Assembly (NCBI GenBank): GCA_016839665.1
Contig: JAEOTU010000088.1
Span: 1-9,835 of the forward strand
DNA: 9,835 bases
Direction of reading: 5' to 3'
Origin: Candidatus Hodarchaeota archaeon
GTDB taxonomy: Archaea > Asgardarchaeota > Heimdallarchaeia > Hodarchaeales > Hodarchaeaceae
The notes under the pieces are model-generated. The model ran no database searches and was not told where the DNA came from. It saw nothing but the letters and a program-made list of their open reading frames with translations. How positions within the stretch are numbered: position 1 is the stretch's first letter; each line of letters begins with the position of its first letter. Shown piece by piece: positions 1-6,367 of the stretch. Made by a program: the position numbers and the translations under genes.

Positions 1-49
1 GTGAATAAGGTTGTATCTTTACAGAGGAAACGCTTGCAGAAGAGTTGTT

Positions 50-124
50 GGGCGGGTAGCCTAGTCAGGATAGGGCACAGGCCCCCTAAGCCTGTGGTCG
101 TGGGTTCGAATCCCACCCCGCCCG
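50..124 (+). tRNA. tRNA-Arg (anticodon CCT), integration target
   Basis: The full cloverleaf can be folded by eye. Acceptor stem 50-56 pairs with 117-123, discriminator G124, D arm 59-76, anticodon stem 78-82 with 90-94, T stem 100-104 with 112-116, T loop TTCGAAT. The seven-base anticodon loop 83-89 reads CCCCTAA, giving anticodon CCT (85-87), which reads the AGG arginine codon; A37 fits an anticodon ending in U. No CCA is encoded and there is no intron, as is usual for archaea. Position 33 is C84 rather than the nearly universal U. The 3' part is the left attachment site of the element that follows. A run of six T at 157-162 could end transcription. Confidence 0.95.
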
Positions 125-129
125 TTCTG
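102..129 (+). repeat. attL: 28-bp core, tRNA 3' end
   Basis: The 28 bases are identical to 8836-8863. They cover the T-stem end, T loop, 3' acceptor strand and discriminator of the tRNA plus five bases beyond it (TTCTG). Similarity with the right-hand copy continues, with substitutions, to about 195-210, inside the integrase coding sequence. Confidence 0.9.
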
Positions 130-147
130 AACGAACCCCAGACGGTT

Positions 148-1326
148 CTAGCTACGTTTTTTGAAAATCTTGTTACTCTTGTAATCGCAGACATACTCAA
201 ATCCAGCTTCTACTAGTTCGCAGATTTCTTCTTCGGAATGAGCGACTTTTGAGATGAATTCATCGTTTGTGAAGTTTACTAGCTGCGTATAGATTTGAGT
301 GTTCGTTATGCTTCTATGACCAAGCTTTTGCATTACATGCATCATATCTTTAGTTTTATGATATTCCATAGTTGCGAACCAGTGTCTAAAGGTGTGAAAG
401 CTAATTTGCATCAATCTAGAGTTTTTCAGCTTTGCAGCAATTCTTCTGCGCTGATGTTGGTAGCTTTTCCGCATAGCATCAGCATTAGCATCAAATACTG
501 TTTCAGCATGTTTTGGAAGATAATTGAACATACTAACAAGAGTGTTAGAAATTCCTAGAACTCTAGCATTACTTCCCTTCTCTGGTGTAATACGTACAAC
601 TTTACTCTTGAAATCTACATCGGTCCACTTCAAGCTGCAACCTTCCCCACATCGCACTCCAGTTTCTTTTAGCAACTGTAGAAAAGTAGCCATACGCTTA
701 TTACTGCCAGCGATTAATTGATCAATTTCAGTTTCCTCTGGTATAAATGGAAGCTTCCTGATTCTCTTGTAAATTGGGGGTTTCCATGTAGAACCATGCA
801 TCTGAAGAAAACTTGTATAGGCATCGACTGCGTTCTCTTTTCTTCCATTACTCCATGTTTGTTTCGCAATCGTTTCCTTAATAGATTCAGGATCGTATAA
901 GTTGGCGCCAAGTTTTACCAATCGTTTCAGAAGTTTAGTTCGTCCTTTAATCGTAGCTTTTGCATACCCTTGCTTCAGTAGCCAAAAGGAATAGTCAACA
1001 ATTGCCCCTGTGAATTTACTAGTTGGTTTTGTGGTCCCCACAGACCTATCTTTTAATCCATTTTTTTGCTCTCTTTTCAGCGCCAAATTTATCATTCCCT
1101 GGTCAGGAACGCCTATTTGGCGATTCACAACTACGCTAGAAGAATTATTAAAAATAGTATGGAACCTACTTCTAGAAGGATCACTAAAACGACGCCCACA
1201 ATCCCTACATTGATACCTTTGTACGTCGCCATCACCAACCCTGCGAAAACCAGCCTTCCAGATCCTACCACAACCACAAAAAGGACACCTAACAAAAGAA
1301 AGCCTGGTCGCAGCTGGGACCCTCAT
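148..1326 (-). CDS. int: Tyrosine recombinase (integrase) with N-terminal zinc ribbon
   Basis: This 392-aa integrase catalyses site-specific insertion and excision at the tRNA-Arg site. The catalytic set is complete: R225 in TGVRCGE, a lysine in the PEKGSNAR beta-hairpin (K250), H311-x-x-R314 in HTFRH, H337 in LGH, and nucleophile Y346 in IYTQL. Residues 14-43 form a four-Cys zinc ribbon (CPFC and CRDC) resembling those at the N-terminus of transposases, and residues about 105-190 look like the SAM-like core-binding domain. The tail (EAGFEYVCD, then a basic end) is typical of archaeal integrases. The ATG overlaps the upstream gene's TGA by 4 nt (ATGA), so translation is probably coupled. The TAG stop lies 18 bp from the attL core, so the att region overlaps the gene's last codons. 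The minus-strand transcript runs antisense into the tRNA with no obvious U-tract. Confidence 0.93.
   Translation of the reverse strand: MRVPAATRLSFVRCPFCGCGRIWKAGFRRVGDGDVQRYQCRDCGRRFSDPSRSRFHTIFNNSSSVVVNRQIGVPDQGMINLALKREQKNGLKDRSVGTTKPTSKFTGAIVDYSFWLLKQGYAKATIKGRTKLLKRLVKLGANLYDPESIKETIAKQTWSNGRKENAVDAYTSFLQMHGSTWKPPIYKRIRKLPFIPEETEIDQLIAGSNKRMATFLQLLKETGVRCGEGCSLKWTDVDFKSKVVRITPEKGSNARVLGISNTLVSMFNYLPKHAETVFDANADAMRKSYQHQRRRIAAKLKNSRLMQISFHTFRHWFATMEYHKTKDMMHVMQKLGHRSITNTQIYTQLVNFTNDEFISKVAHSEEEICELVEAGFEYVCDYKSNKIFKKRS
157..162 (+). terminator. T-tract, possible tRNA terminator
   Basis: Six consecutive T lie 33 nt after the tRNA 3' end, the only T-tract of this length nearby. Archaeal polymerase stops at such U-tracts. 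The same bases are two AAA lysine codons near the 3' end of the integrase on the other strand. In the right-hand decayed copy this run is interrupted (TTTCCT). Confidence 0.45.
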
Positions 1327-2015
1327 ACAATTCCAATCTTCTTATCCAAGCGAATCTTCCTAGGATTAAAAAATTCAATAATTCTTTCATGCTGGAACTC
1401 TAATCTTTCTGCCCAATCAGGATAGCAAAATTCAACCTCTATAGCTGTTGGGTGAGATCTATCACCTGTCTTTATCACTAATCCATTAGATTCCTTGAAA
1501 AAGTCAATCCTATTATTAGGAAGCTTTATCCCAGTATCAAAAGTAGCATGTGCACCTTTAACCCTAATTCTAGAAAGAATCAGATCAAGATCTTTAGAAT
1601 CTTTAATTAAATCAGTATAAGTAAACCCTCTACAGAATAATCCATAGACATGCCCTTGAGTAATTGGGTTTTTATTGATAAGAGATCGCATATACAGATT
1701 AACTCTACCAGTACTAGGAAACCACTCCATACGACCCAACGGATCTTTCCAAGTCAACATATGATTCTTAGATTTTGTCCGATTCCAACCTTCCTTAACA
1801 GCCCTATCCAGATCAAGGCTAGGAATTCCCTTCACATACCATCGACGCTTATGAAAATTTGGGCGTTTTGGCCCTAGCCCATTTTTATAGTGAGTCTTTA
1901 GAAAGTCTGATCGGATATTATCAACATATCCTTTCTTTTCAGGCCATGGAAAATTGAGAAATTTACATATATAACGTGCTGTAAGATACTGATTTTTCCT
2001 TAAGAGCTTCAGCAC
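1323..2015 (-). CDS. Uncharacterised winged-helix-like protein coupled to the integrase
   Basis: This 230-aa basic protein is not a family I recognise. Residues 1-40 (LLRKNQYLTARYICKFL and following) look like the start of a winged helix. The rest is mixed alpha/beta and ends in a charged stretch (AIEVEF, then FNPRKIRL). It is directly upstream of int and overlaps it by 4 nt, so it may help integration or excision, or regulate int; that is context only. The GTG at 2015 has no Shine-Dalgarno sequence at a usable distance. The frame stays open for 25 sense codons upstream, where SKSIRSRV extends the putative first helix, until a TGA at 2091-2093. Beyond that TGA the same frame continues to an ATG at 2183. 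The true N-terminus is therefore doubtful: either a shortened protein starts at GTG, or the gene is broken or read through. Confidence 0.7.
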   Translation of the reverse strand: MLKLLRKNQYLTARYICKFLNFPWPEKKGYVDNIRSDFLKTHYKNGLGPKRPNFHKRRWYVKGIPSLDLDRAVKEGWNRTKSKNHMLTWKDPLGRMEWFPSTGRVNLYMRSLINKNPITQGHVYGLFCRGFTYTDLIKDSKDLDLILSRIRVKGAHATFDTGIKLPNNRIDFFKESNGLVIKTGDRSHPTAIEVEFCYPDWAERLEFQHERIIEFFNPRKIRLDKKIGIV

Positions 2016-2034
2016 TCTAGATCTTATCGATTTG

Positions 2035-2058
2035 GACTCACTATACTCATTGTGAGTC
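2035..2058. repeat. Inverted repeat GACTCAC-N10-GTGAGTC
   Basis: Perfect 7-bp arms at 2035-2041 and 2052-2058 around a 10-bp spacer. It lies 20 nt upstream of the GTG of the 230-aa gene. The outer sequence GAGTCTTTCC recurs at 2079-2088. It could be an operator or an RNA hairpin occluding or exposing the GTG start. Confidence 0.45.
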
Positions 2059-2090
2059 TTTCCCTTAGATGTTATCTTGAGTCTTTCCTT

Positions 2091-2183
2091 TCAGTCCTTT
2101 TTTCGATCCTTTTTTCGATACTTTTGCATGTATTCTCTCATGTAATCTCTGTACCATTTCGCAGTTTTATGGTTCTTTGTCAT
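2091..2183 (-). CDS. 30-codon leaderless ORF, in frame with the downstream gene across one TGA
   Basis: ATG at 2183, stop TGA at 2091-2093. The product is small, aromatic and strongly basic (KWYRDYMREYMQKYRKK, ending RKKDRKKD). There is no Shine-Dalgarno sequence, but an archaeal TATA element is centred 30 nt upstream, which fits a leaderless mRNA. It is exactly in frame with the 230-aa gene that follows, with 25 sense codons between the TGA and that gene's GTG. Three readings fit: a true small protein, the N-terminus of a larger protein truncated by a nonsense mutation, or a gene expressed by stop-codon readthrough. The YRDYMREYM pattern resembles basic N-terminal arms of archaeal DNA-binding proteins, by impression only. 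Confidence 0.5.
   Translation of the reverse strand: MTKNHKTAKWYRDYMREYMQKYRKKDRKKD
2095..2118. repeat. Tandem 12-bp repeat (2 copies)
   Basis: TCCTTTTTTCGA occurs twice in tandem (2095-2106 and 2107-2118). On the minus strand it encodes the repeated RKKD at the end of the 30-codon ORF, immediately before the TGA. The two A6 tracts are prone to replication or transcription slippage. Confidence 0.7.
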
Positions 2184-2242
2184 GAGATATTCTGATGTCT
2201 TTTAGTAAATTAATAAATAACTAGATATGTAATTATTACACT
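2184..2242. promoter_or_regulatory. Divergent promoter with one shared TATA element
   Basis: This 59-bp AT-rich gap separates two ATGs on opposite strands. TTAATAAA (2210-2217) reads as an archaeal TATA box on both strands. Its centre is about 30 nt from ATG 2183 (minus) and about 29 nt from ATG 2243 (plus), the TATA-to-start distance expected for leaderless transcripts. Neither start has a Shine-Dalgarno sequence. Sharing one box would make the two transcripts compete. Confidence 0.55.
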
Positions 2243-2704
2243 ATGCGTAATTACAATTCTAAAGGAGATCTGGAAGGCATAATTATTCAAGCAATTATTC
2301 ATACTCAAGAAGGTAATGTAAAAGAACTTCGCTGGTCGGAAATCAGAGATGCAATATTGAGCGTTATGGCTTTTGAGAATACAGATCCGCCACCCCATTT
2401 TAATGTAAAAATCACAAGAATCTTGAACCGTCTTGTGAAAAAAGGCCTGCTTCTTAAACATGAGAAAGGGCATAAGAATACATCTTATTCTTTGAACGAA
2501 GAAAATTATGATTTTTCAACTATGCGTCCTGGAATTTCTGTATTTGGAGTGGGAACTTTCAAACCTGGCGACACTTACTTAGAGTTCAAGAAGAAGTTAT
2601 TTAATCGTATGGAAAAAGAATTTGGATTTAAGAAAATGTATGATGAACTTGTAAGATTTACATCTAAAAATTACATTAATTCAGAATTTTATTCTTTTAA
2701 ATAG
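2243..2704 (+). CDS. Winged-helix DNA-binding protein, probable element regulator
   Basis: This 153-aa cytoplasmic protein has a winged helix in residues about 8-85: helices around EGIIIQAI and WSEIRDAIL, a recognition-like helix KITRILNRLVKKGLL, then a wing (HEKGHKNTSYSL). The second half is basic and alpha-helical (FKKKLFNRMEKEFGF) and could serve dimerisation. It is transcribed away from the integrase operon from a shared promoter, as expected for a regulator of integration genes or of itself; its target is inferred. ATG at 2243 is chosen because the TATA element lies about 30 nt upstream and there is no competing start. It does not closely resemble a named family I can assign with confidence, such as PadR or MarR. 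A 174-bp gap follows before the next gene on the same strand. Confidence 0.72.
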   Translation: MRNYNSKGDLEGIIIQAIIHTQEGNVKELRWSEIRDAILSVMAFENTDPPPHFNVKITRILNRLVKKGLLLKHEKGHKNTSYSLNEENYDFSTMRPGISVFGVGTFKPGDTYLEFKKKLFNRMEKEFGFKKMYDELVRFTSKNYINSEFYSFK

Positions 2705-2845
2705 ACAAAAATCCCAAAATAATAGATGGAAATTGCTTAAAATCTCTGTTTTCACCCTGGATAATTCACAAAATTAAGTCAACCATACAGAAAAGATGAA
2801 AAAGATAAGAAAAAGGCTATCCTTCCCAGCTAAAAATAGAATTAA

Positions 2846-2864
2846 TAGAATTTAATTGCGCGCG
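2846..2864 (+). promoter_or_regulatory. Candidate TATA box for the TOPRIM gene
   Basis: GAATTTAATT at about 2848-2857 lies 22-31 nt before the TTG at 2879, compatible with a near-leaderless transcript. It is followed by GCGCGC (2858-2863), unusual in this AT-rich sequence. The rest of the gap 2705-2878 is AT-rich, with nothing I can support as a gene. Confidence 0.35.
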
Positions 2865-2878
2865 ATTCTATAACAATA

Positions 2879-3931
2879 TTGGCGAATCTCATGCTAGAGA
2901 AGTTGAACCCGGAAATTTACTTGCAGCACAAAAGCCTTTTTTTTCGAGTGATTCAATCAGAGACCATTGGAATGACTGTCTACGACCTGCCAGATCTTTT
3001 GAAATGGATAGCTGCTTATCGTTGCAATAAGTGTACTCAGATTGCAATTTTCGAGGGTGAGGCAGAATGCTTCGATCATCAACAACGCGAGATGGGGTTT
3101 GAAACATTCTATGGTTCGACTGACATTCTTTATTGTCCAAATTGTGATGAAGAAATTACTTTCGAGTCTTTCATTAGTTATTATGCTATGTCTTGGTTTT
3201 GCGAATTTGAATGTGATAATGCAGAATTGGTTCAAATCAATCAACTTCGCTTATATTTGAAAGCACTGCACGAAAGTAAAATGGAACTAAGAAAACTGCA
3301 GAGTAAAGAAAAAGACATACTGCGCAGACTTGAGCTTCTGGCTGAACATGCAAAAAAGATGAATGGATACATTTTGATCGTAGAAGGTGATGATGACCTG
3401 GAAGTTTGGAATCGATTGCTTATGACCAAAAACGTAGATTTGACTAAGATAGATATAGCTAAATATGGAGAGGGGGGAATGGATGCTGCAATCAAAGCAG
3501 CGAAATTCTTCAAAGGAAAGGTCCTCAAAACTATTCCTCATAAATTGATAATTGACTCAGACAACATGGGAGATGAGATAAAAAATAAACTTCGTAAAAG
3601 TGGGATAAAGAGCTATCATATACTCGAGAAGAAAGAAATAGAGTCCTACCTCATAGAACCCAAAGCTCTTTCTCAGATTCTCAATATTGACATGAAAACA
3701 ATTGATGAGGAGCTTAATAATATTGGTGCAAACCCAGGAAAAGAGCAGTTGGATCATATATTCAGGACGTTTACTGGAAAAAAGGCAACATCAAGTGCAA
3801 AAGGTCTTGTAGCTGGAGCTTTGGAAAAAACACCCATTGAGATAGATGAAATTATTAACAATATAAAACTTGAAATCGTTAAGAATGCCCCAATAATTCG
3901 TGAGTATGAAAACTACGCAGACTACGAGTAG
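2879..3931 (+). CDS. Zinc-ribbon/TOPRIM protein (OLD- or DUF4435-like TOPRIM)
   Basis: 350 aa. Residues 49-89 carry two CxxC pairs (CNKC at 49-52, CPNC at 86-89) that should bind zinc. Residues about 120-160 are a charged, probably coiled-coil linker. The C-terminal part is a TOPRIM fold of the kind in OLD-family nucleases: the VEGDDD glutamate (E169), a DSD acidic pair (D226, D228), then the KKEIESYLIEP segment that often follows the TOPRIM core in this group. TOPRIM domains use these acids with Mg2+ to cut or transfer DNA or RNA strands. No ATPase domain is fused or adjacent, unlike OLD proteins, so it may act alone or be a toxin-like effector; this is inferred. TTG at 2879 has a plausible TATA box; ATG at 2891 is the alternative start. 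Neither has a Shine-Dalgarno sequence. Confidence 0.75.
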   Translation: MANLMLEKLNPEIYLQHKSLFFRVIQSETIGMTVYDLPDLLKWIAAYRCNKCTQIAIFEGEAECFDHQQREMGFETFYGSTDILYCPNCDEEITFESFISYYAMSWFCEFECDNAELVQINQLRLYLKALHESKMELRKLQSKEKDILRRLELLAEHAKKMNGYILIVEGDDDLEVWNRLLMTKNVDLTKIDIAKYGEGGMDAAIKAAKFFKGKVLKTIPHKLIIDSDNMGDEIKNKLRKSGIKSYHILEKKEIESYLIEPKALSQILNIDMKTIDEELNNIGANPGKEQLDHIFRTFTGKKATSSAKGLVAGALEKTPIEIDEIINNIKLEIVKNAPIIREYENYADYE

Positions 3932-4211
3932 TATGCGCGCATGTAAGCGAATAGACAATTTAAAATACGAGCCTAAACGACGAAAATTGCTACTCACTAA
4001 CACAGTTGTATAGAAAGATGAAATATCGATTTTTTTATCCCATTATTCTTATAACATATTTTAGTAAATCCCCCTGAAAACATGAATAGTTGGTAAAATG
4101 AATCCTTAATTCTAAGGTGTTTTAAACAAAATCCGATGTTTTGTTCAATTGTTTTTCATGGAAAGAAGTTTAGGCAAATGTGTGAACGTATTCCACGACC
4201 GTCTGAAAAAG
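3932..4211. terminator. Convergent intergenic region with T-tract and hairpins
   Basis: 280 bp between the 3' ends of the TOPRIM gene (plus) and the protease gene (minus); no gene is seen. It holds a perfect 10-bp palindrome ATGCGCGCAT (3933-3942) just after the TOPRIM stop and a run of seven T (4030-4036) that would terminate plus-strand transcripts. Two hairpins follow: CCTTA/TAAGG (4104-4108, 4113-4117) and AACAAAA/TTTTGTT (4125-4131, 4139-4145). The second has T-rich flanks on both strands and could serve as a two-way terminator. Confidence 0.45.
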
Positions 4212-4961
4212 TCACGTGGTTGATACTGGATCTCGCAAATATTCGATAATTATGCTTGGATCATGTTCACAGAAATTATGCCGTTTATACAGGTTGTGTA
4301 GAGCCCTAATATCTAAGTCCATCTCAATCTTTAACGGAAATCCTAATGTCCTAATTTCTCCTGGTCTTATTGGGGAAATGTGTGAAGGGTGAACCCGATC
4401 TTCTAACAGTAGTCTTTGAATTATTTTTTGAATTTTTTGCTCTGTATCGAATTTTCCTTCACAAAGTGAACGGACATATTGTTTGGATTGCTCGATCATC
4501 CTTCTACCACTGGTTTTTATTACGGAATCATCACTCTCCATTAAATCTAAAGCTGAGACAAAATTATCTCCATGTAAAAACTGTGGATCAACTGGACTAA
4601 GGATAGCATTGGGGTGCATTATCAAGTGTTTCCCAGAGATGGCTATTAAAGTAGCAGCACTAAGCGCTTGCTCAGGAACGATAATTCGTACTTCCCCGAC
4701 TCTTTCATACAAGCAAGTAGCAATTCGGTATCCTGTAAATGTATATCCACCAACGCTATTAATGAGTACAGTAAGTGGTGTTGTTTCTCCTATCTCCTCT
4801 AAAGCTAATTGGAAATCGTCAAATGTTCTTTCGTTTATTATTCCTTCATTACCATTAGTAATGTGTAATCTATTTCTGTAAAATGTAATAACCTTGGATT
4901 GAAATTTCTCTTCAAGCTTTTTAATTACTCTGAGTCTGTCAAGTACTTCGCAAAATCTCAT
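4212..4961 (-). CDS. SDH-family Clp-fold serine proteinase, third gene of the RM operon
   Basis: This 249-aa protein resembles the serine dehydrogenase proteinase (SDH_sah) family of the ClpP/crotonase fold. INSVGG (67-72) forms the oxyanion-hole strand, as the TPGG-type motif does in relatives. VPEQALSAAT (95-104) places the likely nucleophile at S101, and MHPNAILSPVDPQ (115-127) is the characteristic following block, where the family's second catalytic residue or substrate-pocket residues are expected. No signal peptide or clear membrane helix is visible, so it is probably cytoplasmic, unlike SppA-type relatives. ATG 4961 lies 5 bp after the hsdS stop; the ribosome site (GAGCTGA) is weak, suggesting translational coupling. 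Tight linkage to hsdS points to a role with the restriction system, either controlling its level or acting as effector; that is inferred. Family assignment is by motif, without alignment. Confidence 0.82.
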   Translation of the reverse strand: MRFCEVLDRLRVIKKLEEKFQSKVITFYRNRLHITNGNEGIINERTFDDFQLALEEIGETTPLTVLINSVGGYTFTGYRIATCLYERVGEVRIIVPEQALSAATLIAISGKHLIMHPNAILSPVDPQFLHGDNFVSALDLMESDDSVIKTSGRRMIEQSKQYVRSLCEGKFDTEQKIQKIIQRLLLEDRVHPSHISPIRPGEIRTLGFPLKIEMDLDIRALHNLYKRHNFCEHDPSIIIEYLRDPVSTT

Positions 4962-4966
4962 AGCAG

Positions 4967-6355
4967 TCAGCTCGTGATGTGTGCACGCTTTTTCAGAAAG
5001 TTTTCTACATAATTTATTGACCTCTTGATACTTTTCTGGCTTTTTTTCAAGGATTCATAGGATTCTCTTATTAAATCTCCAACATCATTTTGCATCTGCC
5101 TTGGAATTTTTGGCAACTGAATCTTTTTTAGAGATCTTAGTGAAACTGATTGCATTATTGTACCTGCAATCCTTTGTTGAAGCTGGCTTTGAAAGATTCT
5201 ACTTCTTAGTAAAGCCAATAGAAACCAACTTTCGTAAGCTTTTGAACGCACTACATAGAATCCAGTGCTTCCCACCATTCCATGATACTCATTGGTAACA
5301 ATTGAGATTTTATCGAATGAGCCCCTTAGGTAGGGAATGAGAACATCACCTTTTGACAGAAGCATTTTCGCCCTTGACGGGGCTTTATGACCTAATACTT
5401 TGGAGTAACTTTCAATGTTGCCAAATGTTGGAGAAATATTAGATAATTCAATATAGCAAAATTTTTTGCTTGGAGTATCTTTAGGCTTTACCTTCCTTGA
5501 CGAGACTGTTATAATATCTCCGAACTTCATCAATGGATAATTGCTTTTCTTTATTTCATCCAAAAGCTCTGAGTAGTCAGGTAAATGCTGTTCTGAGCTC
5601 CATCCGCTCATATTTTCGATATCAGAAAAAGTTACTTGAAAAGTTCTCTGTCTTCTTGGATTATAATTTTCTAGACCAAGAATTACATCCAGCTTATGAA
5701 GAGCTTCCCTATAGAATTTTCTGGCTTCACTATATTTCTCTATGCTTTTGTTAACCCAATTGCAAATCATTTGCTGTTTATCATCAGGGATAATTGGAAC
5801 AGGTAGATCCCTAACTGGTCTCAATTCAAGATGTGGGTGTGTAAGTCGAGATCGATTTCTTTCAAACCATCGCTTCCCAAACCAGGAGGCAAGATATATG
5901 CACACATATTCTGGAAGAATTTTTCTAGTTTTTATTGATATTCCAATAACATCTTGACTAATGTTCACCATTGGCATATAATTAGGAATAATTGCTACTT
6001 CTCCTATCGTTCCACCCTTTGAAACAACAATATCCCTAGGTTGAAGAGAAGTTTTTTTTTCGTCATTATTACGTTCTTCAGATATGAATGTCAAATTATT
6101 CTCATCAATCATTAAATTCTTGATATTTGACACACGTATGAAAGGAATTCCTTGATCTTTGTACTCAGTTTTTAAGATAGAAAAAATGCCTTTTCTTATC
6201 CTCGATGATATGCTTCTCAGGGAAACTATCTTAAGGTCAGATTTTTCTATCAGGAATTCTAAAACTTTTTCCAACTCTAAATATGAAGGGTGAAAATACT
6301 CTGCATCCATTCTTGAGGTGATTTTTGAAAATTGTACTGTAGAAATAATGGGCAA
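4967..6355 (-). CDS. hsdS: Type I-like DNA specificity subunit (two TRDs)
   Basis: 462 aa, with the normal two-half layout of HsdS. The first target-recognition domain is about 40-193 (KGGTIGEVAI is a typical TRD block), followed by central conserved helices about 194-228. The second TRD is about 258-418 (KGDVLIPYLRGSFDKISIV, then GTIMQSVSLRSLKKIQLP), followed by C-terminal conserved helices to 457. Each TRD reads half of a split target, and the helices set the spacer and dock the methyltransferase. The start is TTG at 6355, 12 bp after the hsdM stop, with AAGGGG 8 nt upstream as ribosome site. The N-terminus (RMDAEYFHPSY) is shared with many S subunits paired with nuclease-fused methylases, by recognition. 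The two TRDs are clearly different, so the target should be asymmetric. No frameshift seen. Confidence 0.92.
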   Translation of the reverse strand: MPIISTVQFSKITSRMDAEYFHPSYLELEKVLEFLIEKSDLKIVSLRSISSRIRKGIFSILKTEYKDQGIPFIRVSNIKNLMIDENNLTFISEERNNDEKKTSLQPRDIVVSKGGTIGEVAIIPNYMPMVNISQDVIGISIKTRKILPEYVCIYLASWFGKRWFERNRSRLTHPHLELRPVRDLPVPIIPDDKQQMICNWVNKSIEKYSEARKFYREALHKLDVILGLENYNPRRQRTFQVTFSDIENMSGWSSEQHLPDYSELLDEIKKSNYPLMKFGDIITVSSRKVKPKDTPSKKFCYIELSNISPTFGNIESYSKVLGHKAPSRAKMLLSKGDVLIPYLRGSFDKISIVTNEYHGMVGSTGFYVVRSKAYESWFLLALLRSRIFQSQLQQRIAGTIMQSVSLRSLKKIQLPKIPRQMQNDVGDLIRESYESLKKSQKSIKRSINYVENFLKKRAHITS

Positions 6356-6367
6356 ATTGAAAGCCCC

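Noticed and set aside
1..216. A plus-strand reading frame of 71 codons at the left edge.
   Set aside because: It runs through the tRNA gene and the integrase 3' end, so it is not a gene.
2097..2118. Two tandem A AAA AAG slippery heptamers (minus strand), typical of programmed -1 frameshifting, just before the TGA.
   Set aside because: The -1 frame reaches a TAA about 10 codons later and the +1 frame also stops quickly; neither joins the 230-aa gene, which is in the original frame. Noted as a slippage-prone repeat only.
2796..2855. A 19-codon basic ORF (MKKIRKRLSF...) before the TOPRIM gene.
   Set aside because: Very short, in A-rich DNA, with no ribosome site; expected by chance.
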